Shown piece after piece: positions 36,802 through 44,436 of a stretch of DNA of 52,092 nt. Under the pieces are notes generated by a model that saw only the letters and a program-made list of their open reading frames with translations, ran no database searches and was not told the DNA's origin. Position 1 is the stretch's first letter. The number at the start of each line of letters is the position of its first letter. Source of the DNA: Clostridiales bacterium (lineage in GTDB: Bacteria > Bacillota > Clostridia > Lachnospirales > Lachnospiraceae). The DNA lies in assembly GCA_021204025.1 (NCBI GenBank), contig JAJQAC010000065.1, positions 1 to 52,092 on the forward strand, read 5' to 3'. Both the position numbers and the translations under genes were made by a program.

Positions 36802-37668
36802 ATGACTGTTGAAGAGATGAGAAAGAGAAAAAAGGATCTGGGTTATACGAATGAGATGATCTCAGAGTGGTCTGGGGTTCCGCTGGGTACGGTCCAGAAA
36901 ATCTTTGCCGGAGTTACAGCGTCGCCGCGATACGAGACGATGCGGGCACTGGAGAAGGCGCTTGACGCACCGTGGCTGTCGGAGGAGCAGGCATCTGCTC
37001 CGGCTGCAGACAGAGGAAGAGATCAGAAGTCTGCCATGTCTGCAGGTAGTGCGATGATCCGGGAACCGGCCGTCGCCTACGGTTTGAGTCAAGGGCAGCA
37101 GGGTGGATATACGCTGAAAGATTATTATGCACTTCCGGATGAACGAAGGGCGGAGTTAATTGATGGCAGGATCTATGATATGGCAGCGCCGACTTCGATT
37201 CACCAGATACTGGTTTCTGAGATCTGGAGTGTTCTGCGCACGCATATCAGGAAACAGGGCGGAGAGTGTATTGCGATGGTATCGCCGCTGGATGTTCAGT
37301 TGGACTGTGACGACAGGACGATGGTACAGCCGGATATCGTTGTGATCTGTGATCGCAGCAGGATCATCCAGCGCTGTGTATACGGAGCGCCGGATATGGT
37401 GGTGGAGATTCTTTCAAAGTCCACAAGGAAGAAGGACATGTTTATAAAACTGAACAAATATATGGCTGCAGGAGTGCGGGAGTATTGGATGGTGGACGCG
37501 AAGCAGAAGCGGGTGATCGTATATGATTTTGAAACGGAAAATTATCCGGTTATTTATGGATTTAACGCAAAGATTCCGGTAGGGATCTTTGGAGGAGAGT
37601 GCAGGGTGGATTTTGAAGAACTCTATGACTATGTGGGATTTTTATATGAAAAAGGCGCAGAGGAGTAA
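36802..37668 (+). CDS. HTH-Uma2 fusion: predicted DNA-binding PD-(D/E)XK endonuclease
   Basis: 288 residues. Residues 1-55 form an HTH (LGYTNEMISEWSGVPLGTVQ), then a low-complexity linker, then a Uma2 domain from about residue 95 (YTLKDYYALPDERRAELIDG). The catalytic core is visible: VQPDIVVIC and DMVVEILSKSTRKKDMFIK, followed by YMAAGVREYWMVD. Uma2 proteins are abundant and mostly uncharacterised nucleases. The fusion to a DNA-binding domain suggests targeted cutting or regulation. RBS AAGGAGGTGACG. Monocistronic, with hairpin at 37702-37735. Confidence 0.82.
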   Translation: MTVEEMRKRKKDLGYTNEMISEWSGVPLGTVQKIFAGVTASPRYETMRALEKALDAPWLSEEQASAPAADRGRDQKSAMSAGSAMIREPAVAYGLSQGQQGGYTLKDYYALPDERRAELIDGRIYDMAAPTSIHQILVSEIWSVLRTHIRKQGGECIAMVSPLDVQLDCDDRTMVQPDIVVICDRSRIIQRCVYGAPDMVVEILSKSTRKKDMFIKLNKYMAAGVREYWMVDAKQKRVIVYDFETENYPVIYGFNAKIPVGIFGGECRVDFEELYDYVGFLYEKGAEE

Positions 37669-37701
37669 GATCAGGCAAGTGCGGATGAAAAAGAATTTGA
37701 T

Positions 37702-37735
37702 TTATTATCACTGTACTCTTGCACAGTGATAATAA
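37702..37735 (+). terminator. Perfect hairpin after the HTH-Uma2 gene
   Basis: 13-bp perfect stem TTATTATCACTGT / ACAGTGATAATAA (37702-37714, 37723-37735). It is AT-rich and not followed by a long T-run, so it is a terminator or mRNA 3'-end stabiliser. Confidence 0.5.
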
Positions 37736-37848
37736 GATTGTTAAAATAGAAGGCAGTAGTTGTTACAGCAGGAACTGGATGCGGATGAAAGACAAAGTTC
37801 TGTATCGTTCATATAAGCATTTGGCGATGGGAAGGGAGTGACAAAATT

Positions 37849-38190
37849 ATGGATGACAGTTTTGTCCTGTATGATTTAAAAGTAGAAGTTGTCGCGACGG
37901 AAAAGCCGATGGTCTGCAGCCATCATGAAGGAGATTATTTCCTGGTAGAAGGGGAGAATCTGGTATTTCCGCAGACAAATTCTTTCTCCATGTATTCGCT
38001 TGGAGCTTTGCTGCCGTTGCTTCCGGCGATGCAGCGGCCACTTCAGGAAAATGACTGGATGCTTTCGGATCATCTGATCGCGTGTCCGGATCCAAACTGT
38101 GGAGCCCGGTTTAAGATTACGAGGATGGGGAAACGGATATTGAAGCATGGAGATTGTACGGTAGTTCCGCTGCACAACAAAAAGGAATAA
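37849..38190 (+). CDS. TIGR04076-like small protein
   Basis: 113 residues. The pattern of CxxxHxxGDYFLVEG, then SMYSLGALLPLLPAMQRPL and a C-terminal CPDPNCGARFKITR fits the TIGR04076 family found in anaerobes, whose function is unknown. Three Cys could bind a metal. RBS AAGGGAG. It precedes the aldo/keto reductase by 66 bases and may be co-transcribed. Confidence 0.65.
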   Translation: MDDSFVLYDLKVEVVATEKPMVCSHHEGDYFLVEGENLVFPQTNSFSMYSLGALLPLLPAMQRPLQENDWMLSDHLIACPDPNCGARFKITRMGKRILKHGDCTVVPLHNKKE

Positions 38191-38255
38191 ATCAAAACAG
38201 GAGATTTTCTGCGAGTTCAAAAACAGAAAATACCGGGAAAGGCGGTAAAGACATT

Positions 38256-39323
38256 ATGATTGAAAAAATTACTTCATCGAGGATTACATTGGATAACGGC
38301 TACAGCTTCAGCCGTGTGATTAACGGCTGCTGGCAGCTTTCCGCGGAGCATTGTCTTAAAGGGCAGCTGGATATCGACGACGCGATCAAAGCGTTTCATA
38401 TGTTAAAAGAACGCGGACTTACAACCTTTGACTGCGCGGATATTTATACCGGCGTGGAGGAAATCCTGGGCCGTTTTGTAAATGAACTGAAGGCGATGGG
38501 CAATTATTCTCACGATGATATCCAGATCCATACCAAATACGTCCCGGATCTGAATATTCTTGATCAGGTCAATTTCGCGTATACGGAAAAAGTTGTGGAC
38601 CGCAGTCTGATGCGGATGCACCGTGACTGTCTGGATCTGGTACAGTTCCACTGGTGGGATTATGACGTGCCGGGCATGATGGAGACGGCCTTTGATCTGG
38701 TGAAGCTGCAGGAAAAGGGAAAGATCCGCAATATTGCGATGTGCAATTTTGATACGGAGCACTTAAAGATGATGGTCGAGGCGGGGATTCCGGTAGTATC
38801 CAACCAGACGCAGTATTCGGTGTTTGACCGGAGACCGGAAAATTCGCTGCTGGCATATTCGAGAGAGCATGATGTATACAGTTTCTGTTATGGGACATTG
38901 TCGGGAGGCTTTCTTTCTGAGCGCTGGCTGGGTGTGAAACGGGAGGATTTTGAGCCGGAGACCCGTTCGCATGTGAAGTATTTACAGATTATCGAGGATT
39001 CTCTTGGCTGGGATGGATTCCAGAAGATTTTATGTCTCTTAAAAGAGATCGGTGAGCGGCATCAGGTGAGCATCGCTAATGTAGCGACAAAATATATCCT
39101 GGATCAGCCGGGTGTGGGAGCGGTTATGGTGGGCTGCCGCAACAGTCGGCATGTTGAGGATAACGCAAAGCTGGCGGAGTTTGATCTGGCGGAAGAAGAA
39201 GTGTCTCAGATCCGCAGGTTTGTTGGACAGTATCCGACTCCTGAGGGGGAACCGTTTACTCTGGAACGTACGCCAGGATCGAGATACCGTAATATTATGA
39301 AGATGAATCTGAACAAGGCGTAA
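38256..39323 (+). CDS. Aldo/keto reductase
   Basis: 355 residues of TIM-barrel AKR type. Catalytic tetrad segments: FDCADIYTGVEEILG (Asp, Tyr), IQIHTKYVP (Lys), LVQFHWWDYD (His). NADPH site near the C-terminus (VGAVMVGCRNSRHVEDN). Substrate unknown. ATG 38256 with AAAGGCGG upstream. The next gene is the NhaC-type antiporter. Confidence 0.88.
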   Translation: MIEKITSSRITLDNGYSFSRVINGCWQLSAEHCLKGQLDIDDAIKAFHMLKERGLTTFDCADIYTGVEEILGRFVNELKAMGNYSHDDIQIHTKYVPDLNILDQVNFAYTEKVVDRSLMRMHRDCLDLVQFHWWDYDVPGMMETAFDLVKLQEKGKIRNIAMCNFDTEHLKMMVEAGIPVVSNQTQYSVFDRRPENSLLAYSREHDVYSFCYGTLSGGFLSERWLGVKREDFEPETRSHVKYLQIIEDSLGWDGFQKILCLLKEIGERHQVSIANVATKYILDQPGVGAVMVGCRNSRHVEDNAKLAEFDLAEEEVSQIRRFVGQYPTPEGEPFTLERTPGSRYRNIMKMNLNKA

Positions 39324-39341
39324 AGGCATATGACAGGAACC

Positions 39342-39360
39342 TTTCTATTCTGGTTTATCC
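39342..39360. repeat. 19-base exact repeat, copy 2
   Basis: TTTCTATTCTGGTTTATCC, identical to 5736-5754, in the short gap between the aldo/keto reductase and antiporter genes. Confidence 0.5.
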
Positions 39361-39397
39361 AGGATAGGAAAAGTTGTGGGGACAGGAGGAACAGGGG

Positions 39398-40780
39398 ATG
39401 AATACGAATGAAACAAAGCTGGAGTTTCGGGGAGGGATTTTCTTTTCCCTGATCCCGGTGCTGATCTATGTATTTTTTTGTGTGGTATTGTTTATCGGAT
39501 TTAAGGCATTTAATATGGAAGCTCTGGCAGTCGGCGGCTTTCTGGCGCTGCTGGTCGGAGGAATCTTCTGTACCAGCTATTCGGCATTCTGGGACAGCGC
39601 GATCCGTGGGATTTCATCGATTACATCGGTATCCGTAGTTGTGATTTTGCTTCTCGTGGGTATGTTCAGTCAGCTGATCAAGACCTGCGGTCTGTCAGGC
39701 GGTTTTGTCTGGCTGGCTAACCATATGGGAATCCAGGGCGGGGCGTTTGTTGCCTTTACCTTTTTAGCAACCTGTATTGTATCGACTGCGACAGGGTCCT
39801 CGATTGGAACGATGTTTATCGCATTTCCGATCTTCTATCCGGCAGGACTGATCCTGGGAGCGAATGAGATGTTTATGGCCGGTTGTATCGTGTCAGGCGC
39901 GATCTTTGGAGATAATCTGGCGCCGATCTCAGATACGACGATTGCATCCGCGTCGACGCAGCAGTTTCGGGATGGCCGTCCGGCGGATGTCGGCGGTGTT
40001 GTGACCAGCCGGTTCAAATATTCAGCGGTCGCGGCGCTGATCAGTATTGTGGTATTTCTAGCGTTCGGCGGGATGGGAGGCGCTTATGAGGGAGGCATGA
40101 TCGAGGCTGTAGCGAATCCGATGTCGCTGGTGATGCTGGTTCCGGTTGCAGTGATGTTGTGCGTATCGACGGCGACCCGTAATATTTTTGCCGGGATACT
40201 GGTCGGTCTGAGCTTTGGCACGGCGGTTGGACTGGTGACAGGGTTGTTTGGTTTCGAAGCGGTTTTTGCAAATGACGCTGCAAACAGTGCAGCGGTTGGT
40301 TTCCTGATTGATGGGGTCAATAATATTCTGCCGACCTGCGCATTGGTGATTTCCGTATTTGGCATCATGGGTGTTCTGAATGACGCCGGGATGCTGAATC
40401 TGATCGCTGACCGGATTCTGAGCAGCAGGATGGCGCAGACCGACCGCGGTGCGGAACTGATCTGTATGGCGGGGATCGCTGTGACAACCATCCTTCTGGG
40501 AGGGGTTACCAGCGCGTCGATCCTGACGTTCGGCCCGATTCTGAATAAGATAGGGGCGGCGAAGAATATTCATCCATACCGGCGGGCGAATCTGCTGGAT
40601 GGAACAGCCAACAGCCTGCCGGCGATCATTCCTTTTATGAGCGTCTTTGTTTTTATCGGAGCTGCGCTGACTGGTCTTTCTCCGGTTATTGTCGCAGGCG
40701 GGACTATCTACGGATTTGCACTTTTCGTCGTTTTCCTGATTGCGGTTATTACAGGCTGGGGACGCAGGAAAGAGATGTAA
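39398..40780 (+). CDS. NhaC-family Na+/H+ (or organic-acid) antiporter
   Basis: 460 residues with about eleven membrane segments. Conserved stretches: TGSSIGTMFIAFPIFYPAG, GAIFGDNLAPISDTTIASAS and LLGGVTSASILTFGPILNKI. NhaC relatives exchange Na+ for H+ or, as in malate/lactate antiporters, organic acids. RBS AGGAGG/AGGGG. Downstream of the aldo/keto reductase and upstream of the GNAT gene, likely one transcript. Confidence 0.85.
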   Translation: MNTNETKLEFRGGIFFSLIPVLIYVFFCVVLFIGFKAFNMEALAVGGFLALLVGGIFCTSYSAFWDSAIRGISSITSVSVVVILLLVGMFSQLIKTCGLSGGFVWLANHMGIQGGAFVAFTFLATCIVSTATGSSIGTMFIAFPIFYPAGLILGANEMFMAGCIVSGAIFGDNLAPISDTTIASASTQQFRDGRPADVGGVVTSRFKYSAVAALISIVVFLAFGGMGGAYEGGMIEAVANPMSLVMLVPVAVMLCVSTATRNIFAGILVGLSFGTAVGLVTGLFGFEAVFANDAANSAAVGFLIDGVNNILPTCALVISVFGIMGVLNDAGMLNLIADRILSSRMAQTDRGAELICMAGIAVTTILLGGVTSASILTFGPILNKIGAAKNIHPYRRANLLDGTANSLPAIIPFMSVFVFIGAALTGLSPVIVAGGTIYGFALFVVFLIAVITGWGRRKEM

Positions 40781-40820
40781 CGAAATAACTGACAGATACA
40801 GGGCACAGGAGGAAAAGCAG

Positions 40821-41387
40821 ATGAAGGGCGTGATAACGATCCGGGATGCGAATCTGTCTGATGTAGAGCGCATACAGGAGATCTATGCGTATTATGTAAA
40901 AAATACGGCGATCACATTCGAATATGAGGTTCCGACACGGGAAGAATTTCAAAATCGCATGAGACATACGATGGAAAAGTATCCATATCTTGTGATCGAG
41001 AAAGACGGGATTGTGATGGGATATGCGTATGCCGGCGCGTTTGTCGGCCGTGCCGCGTACGACTGGAGCTGTGAACTGAGTATCTATCTGGATCACATAA
41101 CGCAGAAAAGCGGCCTGGGGAGGAAACTTTATAAGGCGCTGGAGGACAGGCTGAAAGAGATGGGGATTCTCAATTTATACGCGTGTATTGGTTATACGCA
41201 GACGGAAGACGAATACCTGACCAATAACAGTGCGCAGTTTCACGAACATCTGGGTTTCCGTCAGGTTGGCTATTTTCAGAAATGTGGTTACAAGTTTGGC
41301 AGGTGGTATGACATGATATGGATGGAGAAGATTGTCGGGGAGCATCAGAGCGAACAGAAAGCAGTAGAAAAGTATCGATATTACTGA
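40821..41387 (+). CDS. GNAT N-acetyltransferase (phosphinothricin acetyltransferase-like)
   Basis: 188 residues. Core: IRDANLSDVERIQEIYAYYV, TFEYEVPTREEF, CELSIYLDHITQKSGLGRKL (acetyl-CoA loop), FHEHLGFRQVGYFQKCGYKF. Resembles the Pat/MnaT family that acetylates phosphinothricin, methionine sulfoximine or amino acids. RBS AGGAGG. No evidence for a specific substrate. Confidence 0.88.
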   Translation: MKGVITIRDANLSDVERIQEIYAYYVKNTAITFEYEVPTREEFQNRMRHTMEKYPYLVIEKDGIVMGYAYAGAFVGRAAYDWSCELSIYLDHITQKSGLGRKLYKALEDRLKEMGILNLYACIGYTQTEDEYLTNNSAQFHEHLGFRQVGYFQKCGYKFGRWYDMIWMEKIVGEHQSEQKAVEKYRYY

Positions 41388-41444
41388 TATTGAGGGAAGT
41401 ATATTGGCGGGATAAAAGCAAGATCCTTTTTATCTTCTAAAAAA

Positions 41445-41482
41445 CTCCCGGACAGTCCGATTATGAATCGGGTATCCGGGAG
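41445..41482. terminator. Bidirectional terminator
   Basis: CTCCCGGA / TCCGGGAG (41445-41452, 41475-41482) with inner pairing. The T-run is strongest on the minus strand (GGGAGTTTTTT), so it mainly ends the small minus-strand gene at 41577, and the GNAT transcript from the other side. Confidence 0.82.
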
Positions 41483-41576
41483 CCTTTTGATAAAATTTCT
41501 TATTTTTTTAAACGTAAGCCCAATTTCAGAACCTGCCATGGGCAATTAGTGCCCTGCGGCTGCTTCCTGCGTCAGA

Positions 41577-41708
41577 TTAGAGACCGTATTTTGTAAAATA
41601 TGCAATATACGGAATGCTGTACATCGCGGTAACCACCGCCACAGCTAAAAGTGCGGAACCGACACGGCCGCTGTTTTCCTTCCAAAAAGTATTTATATTG
41701 TTAAGCAT
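41577..41708 (-). CDS. 43-residue small membrane protein
   Basis: AGGAGG lies 9 bases before ATG 41708. The frame encodes MLNNINTFWKENSGRVGSAL then a hydrophobic helix LAVAVVTAMYSIPYIAYF and a short TKYGL tail, ending TAA. The ribosome site, the amphipathic-then-membrane design and a terminator 95 bases downstream all support a real gene too short for routine ORF calling. Function unknown. Confidence 0.7.
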   Translation of the reverse strand: MLNNINTFWKENSGRVGSALLAVAVVTAMYSIPYIAYFTKYGL

Positions 41709-41775
41709 AATCTGTTACCTCCTGTTTCATTCGAGATCATTCAGTCTTTCGACTGCCTTAAAGTTTCACCGGCGA

Positions 41776-41805
41776 GTGCCCTGCGGGTATGGTGCCCTGC
41801 GGGTA
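41776..41805. repeat. Tandem 16-base repeat upstream of the small membrane protein gene
   Basis: GTGCCCTGCGGGTA at 41776-41789 and 41792-41805; a related GTGCCCTGCGGCT lies near 41550. Confidence 0.5.
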
Positions 41806-41882
41806 CTCTCAACCGACACCCATATGATACAGGAAAAGAATGGCAGAAATAAGGCAGGATATTGCTGAAAAATTGGTCGATA

Positions 41883-41978
41883 TTGACTTCATGAGCGAGT
41901 ATATGCTATATTTATGAGAACCTGCTGACGCAGAACCCTCTAATCGGATTGACGGCGCAAAAGCATGCGCCTTTTATG
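41883..41978 (+). promoter_or_regulatory. Promoter plus two-hairpin leader (module copy 2) of the phosphatase gene
   Basis: TTGACT (41883-41888) and TATATT (41907-41912), 18-base spacer. Transcription would begin at about 41919, exactly at AACCTGCTGACGCAGAACCC. The RNA then forms CTGCtgacGCAG and GGCGCAaaagcaTGCGCC plus TTTTAT (41953-41977), a terminator-like hairpin about 10 bases before the ribosome site. This fits a conditional attenuator. The same module is at 27553-27624. Confidence 0.6.
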
Positions 41979-42005
41979 AATTTGAAAAAAGGAGAAATAG
42001 CAATC

Positions 42006-42593
42006 ATGAAAAAAACATTATACTTGATGAGACACGGCCAGACGCTGTTTAATGTCCAGCACAAGATCCAGGGATGGTGTGACGCTCCGCTTACGGAACT
42101 TGGTATTCGCCAGTGCGAGATAGCGGGACAGTATTTTACCGATCATCAGATCGCATTTGATCATGCGTATTCTTCTACTTCCGAGCGAGCGTGTGATACA
42201 CTGGAGATTGTGACGGGAGGAAAGATGCTGTATACGAGACTCAAGGGGTTGAAAGAGTGGAATTTCGGCGTCTTTGAGGGGAAGGATGAGTGCCTGAATC
42301 CACAGCTGCCATACGGTGATTTCTTTAAGCAGTTTGGCGGAGAGGGAGAGATGGAACTGCGGGAACGCGTAAATCAGACGCTGACGGAAGTAATGAGCAG
42401 GGAAGATCATCAGATCGTACTTGCGGTTTCCCACGGGGCAGCCTGTGCCGGATTTGCGAGGAGATGGGAGAGCCGGAATAAAGTTCAGTATCAGCGCGGC
42501 GTCAAAAACTGCGCGATCTTTCGTTATGAATATGAGGATGGACAGTTCAGCCTGCAGGAGATCATTAATCATGACTTCAGTGGGATTATGTAA
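42006..42593 (+). CDS. Histidine phosphatase family protein (phosphoglycerate-mutase-like)
   Basis: 195 residues. RHG motif LMRHGQT, phosphate-contacting Arg in YSSTSERACDT, Glu in LKEWNFGVFEG, and the second His in LAVSHGAAC. A general phosphatase rather than glycolytic mutase by length. RBS AAAGGAG. Start ATG 42006. AraC gene follows after 61 bases. Confidence 0.9.
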   Translation: MKKTLYLMRHGQTLFNVQHKIQGWCDAPLTELGIRQCEIAGQYFTDHQIAFDHAYSSTSERACDTLEIVTGGKMLYTRLKGLKEWNFGVFEGKDECLNPQLPYGDFFKQFGGEGEMELRERVNQTLTEVMSREDHQIVLAVSHGAACAGFARRWESRNKVQYQRGVKNCAIFRYEYEDGQFSLQEIINHDFSGIM

Positions 42594-42654
42594 AATTCTG
42601 CTGAATGATTAATTAGTTATTAGTTGACAGAAATTATTTATTGTTAATAAGATT

Positions 42655-43506
42655 ATGGAAAAATACTATCAGGATACAAACATTCCGCCGGAGATCGGCT
42701 TTCAGATCGAATTTGTGACGATGCGGTACAATTCGCCGCCGCACTGGCACCGGGAAATTGAGATTCTCTATATCCTCAATGGAAGCGCAACCGTTATGAT
42801 GGAGGGAGAAAAATATAAGATCCGGCCGCTGGATCTCATCGTGATCGACTGCGCGATTGTTCATGAGGTCATTTACGAGCTGCCGCAGACGATGGGAATT
42901 CGGATTCATATCTCAAAGAGTCATTTTGGCCTCAGCCAGCCGGAACTGGAACATCTGCGGATCGATTGCTGTCCGCAAAAGCTGGCTTCCTGGCAGATGG
43001 AGTCATACTATAAGATCTGTGGACATCTGAAAGATCTGACAGTCCTTTATTTTGAGCAGAAGACAGCGTATCCGCTGCGCAGCGGCGCATTGCTTCTGGA
43101 GATCCTCGCGGAACTGTCGGAGTATTTCAGCATGCCGCTGCCGGAGCGCGCGCTTGCGTTAGATGCGGATCAGCAGGGGCGGGTGGAGCAGATATTCCGA
43201 TATGTCGAAGAACATTATGCTGAGCCGATCCGACTGCAGGAGGCGGCGGATGAGATGGGATTGAATAAAGAATATTTCTGCCGCTTTTTTAAGAAAAATA
43301 CAGGGATGTCTTTTATGCAGTATGTGAGCCAGGTGCGATTGAACCATATCTATCAGGATCTGATCCATACGGAAGCGGGTATCCAGGAGATCCTGGAGCA
43401 GAATGGGATTACCAATAATAAGCTGTTTTATAAACAATTTAAGGAGACATTTCACTGTACGCCGCGGGAGTTGAAAAGACTCAGTAAGGATAATCCGTAT
43501 CTGTAA
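42655..43506 (+). CDS. AraC family transcriptional regulator
   Basis: 283 residues. N-terminal cupin (PPHWHREIEILYILNGSATV) and C-terminal double HTH (RLQEAADEMGLNKEYFCRFF and AGIQEILEQNGITNNKLFYK). Likely senses a sugar and regulates a nearby or distant operon. No ribosome site precedes ATG 42655, and a TTGACA-based promoter places the transcription start at or inside the first codons, so the message may be leaderless or the start lies further in. Confidence 0.85.
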   Translation: MEKYYQDTNIPPEIGFQIEFVTMRYNSPPHWHREIEILYILNGSATVMMEGEKYKIRPLDLIVIDCAIVHEVIYELPQTMGIRIHISKSHFGLSQPELEHLRIDCCPQKLASWQMESYYKICGHLKDLTVLYFEQKTAYPLRSGALLLEILAELSEYFSMPLPERALALDADQQGRVEQIFRYVEEHYAEPIRLQEAADEMGLNKEYFCRFFKKNTGMSFMQYVSQVRLNHIYQDLIHTEAGIQEILEQNGITNNKLFYKQFKETFHCTPRELKRLSKDNPYL

Positions 43507-43554
43507 AAACGCAGCGGGCGTGACCAGAAAAAGCTGCCGGGGAAAATACCGGTA

Positions 43555-44133
43555 TTACTGAATCAGACGCAGCAGTACCTGAAAGGCATACGCCAGGAAA
43601 GCCAGGACGACGGTCAGATACACATAGCGGAGCCCACGCACAAATTCATCGCAGCGGAGGTGCAGTTTGTCCAGGTTTTCATTGATGATCTTACGGTAAA
43701 TGCAGATCAGACGCCGGCAGGCTTCGTCTGAGTTTACGGTTTCGAGAGCTTCTGACTGGATGATCTCCGGGTCGACGCGCACGATGTGTTCCGGTTGCAG
43801 CATTCTCATAAAATAAATCAGGACATAGACATAGGAAACCATCAGCGCGCTGCAAAAAAGAATATAGAGAAATACCGCAATCATTTCAGGTAGCGTGTCC
43901 GGTCCGAGGAGCTGCGAGATGCCGCTGAAAAGTCCCGTAATAAAGACAAAAAGGAAGCCACAGAAAGTGATAGCGATATAAACTTTGTTGTCGAGCTTGT
44001 TGCTGCGGTCAAAGAGATTTTCATATTCAATTTTCAGGCTCTCTAGTTCGAGAAAACGGCCGGAACGCTCCGGCTGCAATGATTCGGACTGGAGTTTGTT
44101 TGCATCAGGGGACGTGTATACGGGATTCTTCAT
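43555..44133 (-). CDS. Orphan membrane protein with cytoplasmic helical tail
   Basis: 192 residues. A polar N-terminus with a coiled helix (SLKIEYENLFDRSNKLDNKVY), two membrane helices (VYIAITFCGFLFVFITGLFS; MIAVFLYILFCSALMVSYVY), then a soluble helical region and a final hydrophobic helix (LTVVLAFLAYAFQVLLRL). The arrangement recalls SLATT-like small membrane effectors, but I do not recognise a defined family. RBS AAAGGAG. Divergent from sbcD across the large palindrome. Confidence 0.7.
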   Translation of the reverse strand: MKNPVYTSPDANKLQSESLQPERSGRFLELESLKIEYENLFDRSNKLDNKVYIAITFCGFLFVFITGLFSGISQLLGPDTLPEMIAVFLYILFCSALMVSYVYVLIYFMRMLQPEHIVRVDPEIIQSEALETVNSDEACRRLICIYRKIINENLDKLHLRCDEFVRGLRYVYLTVVLAFLAYAFQVLLRLIQ

Positions 44134-44187
44134 GGGGACTCCTTTCGGGCGAAAAATATTATCTGATATATAAAAGGCAAAGAGTTC

Positions 44188-44325
44188 GTCCCTGAGAGGA
44201 AAAAATATCCTCCGAGGACCGCTCGCGCTTAGGTTTTCACGTAGCGGTACTAAGCTCGCAAAAACCTGCTCGCTAAGTGCCGACGTGAAAAATGTCCTCT
44301 GCGGATATTTTTTCCTCTCAGGGAC
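44188..44325. repeat. Large nested palindrome, copy 2 (inverted relative to copy 1)
   Basis: Perfect 23-base arms (44188-44210, 44303-44325), then GAGGAC/GTCCTC, then TTTTCACGT/ACGTGAAAA (44234-44242, 44283-44291). Its inner blocks are the reverse complement of those in 27679-27865 with few changes, while its outer arms differ in sequence yet keep length and complementarity. It lies in the head-to-head gap between the membrane protein and sbcD. Confidence 0.85.
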
Positions 44326-44436
44326 TAGGTTATTGGCATGTTTATATATAACTTAATAACTTATATCGGCTCCATTATATTCGATTCATCAGGAGAACTC
44401 AAGAAAATTAGTAAAATACAGGGGAGGAACATCATT

